Shown here: positions 58,981 through 64,000 of the stretch, one piece after another
Layout of the letters: each line of letters opens with the position of its first letter
Numbering within the stretch: position 1 is the stretch's first letter
Origin: Amycolatopsis mongoliensis
GTDB taxonomy: Bacteria; Actinomycetota; Actinomycetes; Mycobacteriales; Pseudonocardiaceae
Assembly: GCF_030285665.1 (NCBI RefSeq)
Contig: NZ_CP127295.1
Coordinates: 6,820,001-6,884,000 of the forward strand
Reading direction: 5' to 3'
Length of the DNA stretch: 64,000 bases
Translations under genes and position numbers: made by a program
The notes under the pieces: model-generated
The model's input: only the letters and a program-made list of their open reading frames with translations
What the model was told of the DNA's origin: nothing
Database searches by the model: none

Positions 58981-59732
58981 GGGACCACCACCGTCGTCCC
59001 GGGCAGGGTGAGGCGGACGTCGACCTCCGGGGCGAGCCGCGCGACCGCGTCGGCGTAGTGCCGCGGGTCCCGGTCGCCCTTGGTGATCATCCGGTCGCCC
59101 AGGCGGCCGCTGTGGAAGGCGTAGTGGTGCGGCACGGCCAAGGTCGGCTTCAGCGCGGCGGTCAGCCCGGCCGCTTCCTCGGCGTCCATGACCACCTGCG
59201 CGAGGTTCATCGGCCGGATGCACAGGCCGTTCGTCGGCAGGATGGCCAGGTCCACCGGGCCGAACCGGTCCGGGATGGTGTCCAGCTCCGGGACCCGCAG
59301 CGAGTCGCCGCCGAAGAAGACGGTGCGGCCGCCGGCCTGGAGGACGAAGGTGACTTCGTGGACGCCGTGCTTGCCCGGCGTCGCCGTCACGGTGAGGTCG
59401 CCGACCGTGGTGGCTTCCCACGCCTCGACGACGCGGACGTCCCGGAACCCCTTGTCCCGCGCGAGGGTCGCGACCGTGCCCGGGCCGACCAGCGGGGTGG
59501 TGAGGTCGAAGCCGCCGGCGACGAGGGCGTCGAGGTCGCAGTGGTCGTAGTGCTCGTGGCTGACCACGACCGCGTCGACGCGGCCCAGGGCTTCGACGGT
59601 CGAGGTGACCGGTTCGCCCTGGTAGTAGATCGCGGTCTGGGTGAACCACGGATCGGTCAGGACGCGGATCCCGCCGATCTCGATCAGCTGGCAGGCGTGC
59701 CCGATCCGGGTCACGCTCAACGAAGTGCTCAT
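58977..59732 (-). CDS. Metallo-beta-lactamase fold hydrolase (UlaG/L-ascorbate-lactonase-like)
   Basis: The 251-residue protein has RIGHACQLIEIGGIRVLTDP, VVVSHEHYDHCD (HxHxDH-type metal site with Tyr between), TPGKHGVHEVTFVL, FFGGD and VPHHYAFHSG. This matches the UlaG-like and COG2220 branch acting on lactones or phosphoesters, with two metals. It overlaps the ABM gene and follows the hydrolase gene by 16 bases. Confidence 0.9.
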   Translation of the reverse strand: MSTSLSVTRIGHACQLIEIGGIRVLTDPWFTQTAIYYQGEPVTSTVEALGRVDAVVVSHEHYDHCDLDALVAGGFDLTTPLVGPGTVATLARDKGFRDVRVVEAWEATTVGDLTVTATPGKHGVHEVTFVLQAGGRTVFFGGDSLRVPELDTIPDRFGPVDLAILPTNGLCIRPMNLAQVVMDAEEAAGLTAALKPTLAVPHHYAFHSGRLGDRMITKGDRDPRHYADAVARLAPEVDVRLTLPGTTVVVP

Positions 59733-59748
59733 GCTGGTTCTCCTGAGG

Positions 59749-60534
59749 TCAGTTGCCGAGGTCGAGCAGCGCGCCCAGCAGCTCTTCGGGCGTCTCGACC
59801 TGCGGCAGGTGGCCGGTGCGGGGGAGCAGGGTGAACGTCGACAGCGGAATCGCGGCGGCGTAGGCCTTCCCGTACTCCGGGCCGACGATGCCGTCGCTTT
59901 CGCCCCAGACGACGTGCACGGGGAGGTCGATCTCGCCGAGCCGCCCGGCGAGCGCGGGGTCGGCCATGGCCGGGCCGGTGTAGCCGATCAGCGCCCGGAC
60001 GTCCGGGCTGGGCCCGGTGCCGCCGCCCGGCGGGACGGGCGCCTTGGCCGGGTCGTGGAAGGAGTGCGCCCGGAGCTCGGCGGGGGAGAGGCCGCTGACG
60101 TCGGTCATCGGGTGCCCCTCGACCTCGATGCCGACACCGTCGATGATCACCGCGCCGCTGACCCGGGGGCTCTTCTGCAGGGCGATCTCGGCGGCCAGCC
60201 AGCCCCCGAAGGAGTTGCCGACCACGGTGACGTCGGTGAGGTCGAGCTCCTCCAGCAGTGCGACGTACGTCCGCGCCAGTTCGGTGACACCGGTCAGGCT
60301 CGCGTCCTTCGGAGTCCCGCCGAAGCCGGGGTGCGTGGGCAGCAGGACCCGGGAGTGCGTGCGCTCGGCGAGCAGGTCGGCGAAGCCGGCCATCGTGGCG
60401 ACGCCGCCACCGCCGTGCAGGAGCAGGAACGGCCGGGTGCGGTCGCGGTCCTGGAGGGTCACCTCGACCGGGCCGAGCGCGTGGGTTGCGGTGCGGGTGG
60501 GCCGGAGCGAGCCGGCCGTGGGGAGAGTCGTCAT
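59749..60534 (-). CDS. Alpha/beta hydrolase
   Basis: The 261-residue serine hydrolase has FLLLHGGGGVATMAGFADLL (oxyanion loop), VVGNSFGGWLAAEIAL (nucleophile elbow GNSFGG), VHVVWGESDGIVGPEY (acid) and LLPRTGHLPQVETPE (His). ATG 60534 has AAGGA upstream. It is first gene of the three-gene operon and divergent from the MarR gene across a 28-bp palindrome, so it is probably induced by a MarR ligand. Substrate unknown. Confidence 0.9.
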   Translation of the reverse strand: MTTLPTAGSLRPTRTATHALGPVEVTLQDRDRTRPFLLLHGGGGVATMAGFADLLAERTHSRVLLPTHPGFGGTPKDASLTGVTELARTYVALLEELDLTDVTVVGNSFGGWLAAEIALQKSPRVSGAVIIDGVGIEVEGHPMTDVSGLSPAELRAHSFHDPAKAPVPPGGGTGPSPDVRALIGYTGPAMADPALAGRLGEIDLPVHVVWGESDGIVGPEYGKAYAAAIPLSTFTLLPRTGHLPQVETPEELLGALLDLGN

Positions 60535-60562
60535 GGTTCCTTCTCGGTCTCGGGAGTGCTAC

Positions 60563-60590
60563 CTAAGGAACCTTATATAAGGATCCTTAG
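60563..60590. promoter_or_regulatory. MarR operator: 28-bp near-perfect palindrome
   Basis: Outer arms CTAAGGA (60563-60569) / TCCTTAG (60584-60590) and the perfect 12-bp core CCTTATATAAGG (60571-60582) share one centre; only the single base pair joining them mismatches. It lies 29 bases from the hydrolase start and 37 from the MarR start. Its low GC and symmetry make it the best-defined operator in the window. Confidence 0.8.
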
Positions 60591-60626
60591 ATAAGCAAGC
60601 TGGCTTCGATCGGTTAGGGTGTGCGC

Positions 60627-61049
60627 ATGAAGTACCGCCCCGGCGATGTCTCGCTGGCCGTGAAGCGCCTGCAGTACCGCCACCACCGCGCGCTGAGCCG
60701 CGCACTGGCGCCACTGGGGCTTTCCCTCGTGCAGTGGGACACGTTGCGGCACCTGCACCGCCAACCGGACGCCTCGCTGCACGACCTGGCGGTGCTGACC
60801 TTCCAGACCGACCAGTCCTTCGGGTCGCTCGCCGCGCGGATGGCCGAGCGGGGCCTGATCGAACGGGTTCCCGGGCCCGGCCGGGCCGTGCGGCACCGGC
60901 TCACCGAAGAGGGGGCGCGCTTGCGCGCCGAGGGGCAGGAGCTCGTGGACGCCGTCGCCGAGTCTTCGTTCCGGGACCTGTCGGCCGCCCAGCTCGACCA
61001 GCTGGGCGAGCTGCTGGACCGCGCCCTCGGCCCCGATCCGACCGCTTAG
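60627..61049 (+). CDS. MarR family transcriptional regulator
   Basis: The 140-residue protein uses ATG 60627 (GTG six bases earlier is possible). Its winged helix covers QYRHHRALSRALAPLGLSLV, then ASLHDLAVLTFQTDQSFGSL and ERVPGPGRAVRHRLTEEGARL. It has normal length. It is divergent from the hydrolase/lactonase-like/ABM operon with one palindrome between, so it represses both directions until ligand binds. Confidence 0.92.
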   Translation: MKYRPGDVSLAVKRLQYRHHRALSRALAPLGLSLVQWDTLRHLHRQPDASLHDLAVLTFQTDQSFGSLAARMAERGLIERVPGPGRAVRHRLTEEGARLRAEGQELVDAVAESSFRDLSAAQLDQLGELLDRALGPDPTA

Positions 61050-61392
61050 GGCGCGGACAACAAGCACTACAACCGGCAGGCCGGTAGCTACGGGCAGGTC
61101 GAGTGCTCGAAGAGCTCGTCGGGCACCGGCGCGCACGAGGACAAGTACATTCCCCCGCGTCCCGACCGCGGTTCGCACCCGACCTACCCGAACCCGGCCG
61201 TGCCGGATCACGCCGGCGGTCCGTGGCACTCCTACCCGCAGGCCCCGAACGGCCTGCCCGCGCACTCGAACCCCGTCTCACCCGGCGGGACCCCGATCCC
61301 GCACGCACCGACCAGCGAGCGGCCCCCGGGTCTCCCCGCGGTCCACCTGCCCCCGGGGTCCCCGGTCGACCGCCCTGCGAAGCGCCGCGGCT
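61050..61392 (+). pseudogene. Coding-like remnant of an unknown protein
   Basis: Directly after the MarR stop one frame reads ADNKHYNRQAGSYGQVECSK, then GAHEDKYIPPRPDRGSHPTY, PAVPDHAGGPWHSYPQAPNG and PVSPGGTPIPHAP. This His/Pro/Gly-rich segment resembles the tail of an actinobacterial membrane protein. No start precedes it, and the frame runs on without protein character. It is probably a decayed gene end. 61393-61466 holds nothing recognised. Confidence 0.35.
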
Positions 61393-61466
61393 GGACTGGC
61401 GATCGGTGCTCGTCGATCCTCGCGGGGAGCAGGGTCCTGCGGGGCGCGGTCGTGCCGTGCGCCGGT

Positions 61467-62363
61467 TCACGGCCGCGTCGTCGTGGTCCGGTCCACCTCG
61501 TCGAGGAACGCCAGCACCCGTTCGTTGACCGCGGCGGCCGACTCGCCGGCGATGGCGTGGGTCGCGCCGGGCCAGACTTCGACCTGTGCGCAGGGGAGCA
61601 GGGCGCGAGCGCGGGCGGCGGCCTTGCCCGCGTCGTGGATCGCGCTCTTACCGGCGATCAGCGCGAGGACGGGCACCGTGATCGACCGGAGCCGCTCGTC
61701 GGCCGGCAGTTCCGGCGCCGGCAGCGCGATCCGGTAGGTGCGCATGCCCGCCTCGATGACCGCCGCCACGGGATCGCCGGGCGCGACCTCGGCGCCGCCG
61801 GAGATCCACCGCACGAAGGCCGGCAGTCCCCAGCGGCGGACGCCGGGAACCAGCGCGAGGGTCGTGCGGAAGAGCAGGGACACCGGCAGTTCGCCGAAGG
61901 TGCGGACCGGGTCGATCAGTGTCAACGACGCGAGCCTTTCCACCGCGCGCATCGCGTAGTCGGCCGCGAGCCAGCCGCCGAAGGAATACCCGACGAGGTG
62001 GACCTTCTCGTGCCCGAGAGCGTCCAGGGTGGAGGTCAGCCAGCGCGCCTGGTCGGCGCCGTCGCGGATCGGCGCGGTCTGCTTGCTGCGCCCCGGTTCG
62101 CCGATCAGGTCGAGGGCGTACACGGGCCCGCGGCGCAGCCACGCCCGGAGGTTCGGTTCCCACATGACCGCGGTCCCGGCCCGGCCCGGCAGCAGCACGG
62201 CCGGCGTCGCCGTACCCGAGCCGAACCGGTACACCCGTGCGGTCCCGAAGGCGGTCGTGACGTCGCGTTGCCCGGTGCGCTCCGGCAACGCGGCCAGCCC
62301 GCGCTCGTAGACGGCGTCGTACTCCCTCTCGGCCCTAGGAGAGGTGAACCCGCCCAGTTTCAT
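61467..62363 (-). CDS. Alpha/beta hydrolase
   Basis: The 298-residue serine hydrolase has VLLPGRAGTAVMWEPNLRAW, VYALDLIGEPGRS, HLVGYSFGGWLAADYAM (elbow GYSFGG), VPVLALIAGKSAIHD and VWPGATHAIAGES (His). The start ATG 62363 lies 20-30 bases from a long inverted repeat shared with the divergent TetR gene. The activity is likely esterase or lactonase; substrate unknown. Confidence 0.9.
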   Translation of the reverse strand: MKLGGFTSPRAEREYDAVYERGLAALPERTGQRDVTTAFGTARVYRFGSGTATPAVLLPGRAGTAVMWEPNLRAWLRRGPVYALDLIGEPGRSKQTAPIRDGADQARWLTSTLDALGHEKVHLVGYSFGGWLAADYAMRAVERLASLTLIDPVRTFGELPVSLLFRTTLALVPGVRRWGLPAFVRWISGGAEVAPGDPVAAVIEAGMRTYRIALPAPELPADERLRSITVPVLALIAGKSAIHDAGKAAARARALLPCAQVEVWPGATHAIAGESAAAVNERVLAFLDEVDRTTTTRP

Positions 62364-62381
62364 GGCGCCCCCTTTTTCGCG

Positions 62382-62431
62382 ATACGATCGGATTGTAAAG
62401 CGGGTTCGGGCGGTTTGCAATCCGATCGTAT
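62382..62431. promoter_or_regulatory. Paired operators between hydrolase and TetR genes
   Basis: ATACGATCGGATTG (62382-62395) and CAATCCGATCGTAT (62418-62431) are perfect 14-bp inverted copies 22 bases apart. Each contains a CGATCG core. One site faces each divergent gene, the normal layout for TetR autoregulation. Confidence 0.75.
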
Positions 62432-62447
62432 TGGAAAGGGTGTGCGG

Positions 62448-63032
62448 GTGCCGAAGGTCGTCGATCACGAGGAACGCCGGCGACGGATCGCGGAGACGCT
62501 CCGCCGCATCGCCGCCGACGAGGGTCTCGAGGCGGTCAGCCTGAGCCAGGTCGCGGCCGCCGCCGGCATCTCCAAGGGGCAGGTGCAGCACTACTTCCCG
62601 AACAAGGACGCCATGCTGCGCTACGCGGTGCGGACGCTGCGCGACCAGGTCGAGCGCCAGATCGCCGCCGGGACCGCGACCGCCCCGCCGGACCTGCGGA
62701 CGGTCCTGGTGGCCCTGCTGCCCCTCGACGAGGGCAGTCGCACGGAAGCGCTGGTGGCCACCGCGTTCCTCTGGCGCGCGTTCAAGGACGACGAGATCGC
62801 CGCCCGGTTCCGGACGGGGTACGAGCAGCTGCGTGCGGGGCTGGCCGCACTCGTCGAAGCCGAGCAGGAGCGGGGTGCGTTCCCGGCGGGCCTGGACTCC
62901 GGTCGCGAAGCGGACCTGCTCCTCGCGCTGACGACCGGCCTCGCCGACGCGGTCCTCCTCGGGCACCGGACCGGCCCGGAGGCCGTCGAGCTGATCGAAC
63001 TGCACCTCGCGCGACTCGCCGAGCGGGGCTGA
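62448..63032 (+). CDS. TetR/AcrR family transcriptional regulator
   Basis: The 194-residue protein starts at GTG 62448, eight bases after GGAAAGG. RRRRIAETLRRIAADEGLEA through QVAAAAGISKGQVQHYFPNKDAML is a BetI-like TetR DNA-binding domain. The C-terminal domain includes TEALVATAFLWRAFKDDEIA and ADLLLALTTGLADAVLLGHR, typical of the TetR_C_6/BetI group. It controls the divergent hydrolase through the 62382-62431 repeats. Confidence 0.92.
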   Translation: MPKVVDHEERRRRIAETLRRIAADEGLEAVSLSQVAAAAGISKGQVQHYFPNKDAMLRYAVRTLRDQVERQIAAGTATAPPDLRTVLVALLPLDEGSRTEALVATAFLWRAFKDDEIAARFRTGYEQLRAGLAALVEAEQERGAFPAGLDSGREADLLLALTTGLADAVLLGHRTGPEAVELIELHLARLAERG

Positions 63033-63042
63033 GGGCGCGGGG

Positions 63043-63900
63043 TCAGAGTTCGTCGGCCTGCTCGTCGGTGATCGTGTCGAGCACCTCGGTCGCGGTGGCG
63101 CGCGCGGCCGGCTTCGCCTCGGCGCTGAGGCCGAAGAACAACTCCTGGGCGGGTTCGGCCGGCCAGCCCGCCGGCAGGTGTTCCCGGGGCAGGCGTGGGT
63201 CGTGCCGGATGGTCTGCAGCCAGTCGGACTCCAGGAGCAGGTCCCGGGCGAGGCTGTCCGGCGCCTGGGCGAGCGGGTCCTGCCAGCGGGACAGGAACGC
63301 CCGGTAGCGCCCGGCCAGCCGGTCCACGTCCCAGGCCTCCTGGATGATCGCGGCGACCTCCGTGGGCGGCAAGGCCCGGCCCTGGAACACCTTCACGTGG
63401 CCGTCGGCGTCGAGGCCGTCGAGCAGCGGGGGCACGTCCACCTCGCCCGGCGCGATCCACAGCCCGCTCTGGAGGCTGCCGAAACCGGCCCACAGCAGGC
63501 GTGAGCGGAGGGCGTGCCGCTGGCGCTGCCACGACTCGGGCATCGAGAACCCGAGGAGTGTCCAGGTGCCGTCCCACTGCCGGTTGACGACGCCGTCCCG
63601 CCAGATACGCCGCTCGCCGTCGTGCAGGATGGCCCGCGACCGCTCGGTGAGTCCGATGTAGACGTGGCGGCCGCGGCGCACCCGGTGCAGCAGCCCGCGT
63701 CGCGCCATGCGGCTCAGCGTGGATCGGGTGGCGTGCTCGGAGACCCCGGCGCGGTCCAGCACGTCCAGCACGCTCGCGGTGGCGACGTGGATCCCGCGGC
63801 CGAGGACGTGGCCGCCGAAGAACGCGAGCAGCAGCGCCTGGGGACGCGGTGACTCGGCACCGATGCCCTCGGTGGCTTCCGAGACGGCGAGATCACTCAC
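63043..63900 (-). CDS. PaaX family transcriptional regulator
   Basis: The 285-residue protein starts at GTG 63900 (VSDLAVSEATEG). The N-terminal winged helix (PQALLLAFFGGHVLGRGIHV, then SEHATRSTLSRMARRGLLHR and GRHVYIGLTERSRAIL) and WDGTWTLLGFSMPES, LLWAGFGSLQSGLWIAPG, AWDVDRLAGRYRAFLSRW define PaaX proteins, which repress phenylacetyl-CoA and related catabolic genes. A partner gene is probably divergent, beyond the right edge. Confidence 0.92.
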   Translation of the reverse strand: MSDLAVSEATEGIGAESPRPQALLLAFFGGHVLGRGIHVATASVLDVLDRAGVSEHATRSTLSRMARRGLLHRVRRGRHVYIGLTERSRAILHDGERRIWRDGVVNRQWDGTWTLLGFSMPESWQRQRHALRSRLLWAGFGSLQSGLWIAPGEVDVPPLLDGLDADGHVKVFQGRALPPTEVAAIIQEAWDVDRLAGRYRAFLSRWQDPLAQAPDSLARDLLLESDWLQTIRHDPRLPREHLPAGWPAEPAQELFFGLSAEAKPAARATATEVLDTITDEQADEL

Positions 63901-64000
63901 GTCGCGAGCATAGGCGAGCCTGACATTGGGCAGTGTATTGACTGCGATCACGAATATGCTTAACGTCGTCCTGGACGTGACGCGGGTCACGTGGGGTCGG
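63901..64000. other. Promoter-like end of window
   Basis: AT-richer sequence (GTGTATTGACTGCGATCACGAA..., TATGCTTAAC) suggests divergent promoters for the PaaX gene and an unseen rightward gene. Confidence 0.3.

Noticed and set aside
61200..63032. A 610-codon frame ending in a TetR domain
   Set aside because: Only the last 194 codons are protein-like. The rest is antisense to the alpha/beta hydrolase or a decayed tail.

Overview
The window is very GC-rich DNA with strong third-position G/C bias, many GTG starts, ATGA/GTGA stop-start overlaps and actinomycete protein families (ANTAR, WXG/ESX-like, DUF427, CGNR, PaaX). This points to a soil actinomycete. The intergenic repeats and gene content look to me like Amycolatopsis or another Pseudonocardiaceae, which is an inference and not a database result. 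No rRNA, tRNA, CRISPR array or intact insertion sequence was recognised.

Layout. 0-5.1 kb: a leftward operon of a multidomain secreted glycoside hydrolase, a LacI regulator and a sugar-binding lipoprotein cut by the window edge, with three palindromic operators upstream. 5.6-11.3 kb: divergent catabolic operons (two SDRs plus an amidohydrolase relic; a carboxymuconolactone-decarboxylase-like protein plus two fumarylacetoacetase-family enzymes), then a TetR regulator and an Asp-nucleophile hydrolase. 11.4-14.7 kb: tandem GAF-ANTAR regulators, a small conserved protein and an AI-2E-type permease. 14.9-19.4 kb: an aromatic-acid module (dehydrogenase, GntR regulator, GalC/LigK-like aldolase, GalD-like tautomerase, extradiol dioxygenase) with a shared GntR-type operator. 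19.4-21.4 kb: a coupled XRE / ImmA-IrrE / membrane-protein trio. 21.4-38 kb: an accessory stretch rich in relics, frameshifts and truncations, mixed with intact genes: a MOSC-reductase-ferredoxin fusion, a CGNR regulator, DUF427, a GH128-like enzyme, a lipoprotein, an old-yellow enzyme, an SDR, a LuxR regulator and an ESX-like pair. 38-44.7 kb: a hypothetical protein, a GNAT-VOC fusion, a flavoprotein/membrane-protein pair with TetR, and HxlR/MFS.

44.8-57 kb is the most unusual part. A structured RNA leader ending in a terminator-like hairpin precedes a YcnI-like (DUF1775) gene. Two paralogous transposase-derived DNA-binding proteins flank a secreted protein. A frameshifted ferredoxin-type reductase and a proline-rich exported protein follow. 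Then comes a tight operon of a secreted cupredoxin/beta-propeller protein, a second DUF1775 protein, a CopC-CopD fusion and a PepSY membrane protein. Three proteins of this operon have lost the metal ligands that define their families, although the operon is otherwise intact. I read it as a copper-trafficking set that may have been repurposed.

57-64 kb: a secreted GH6-CBM2 cellulase with a perfect CebR-type operator; a MarR-controlled hydrolase / metallo-beta-lactamase-fold / monooxygenase operon; a TetR-controlled alpha/beta hydrolase; and a PaaX-family regulator. The saprophytic theme (plant polysaccharides and aromatics) runs through the window.
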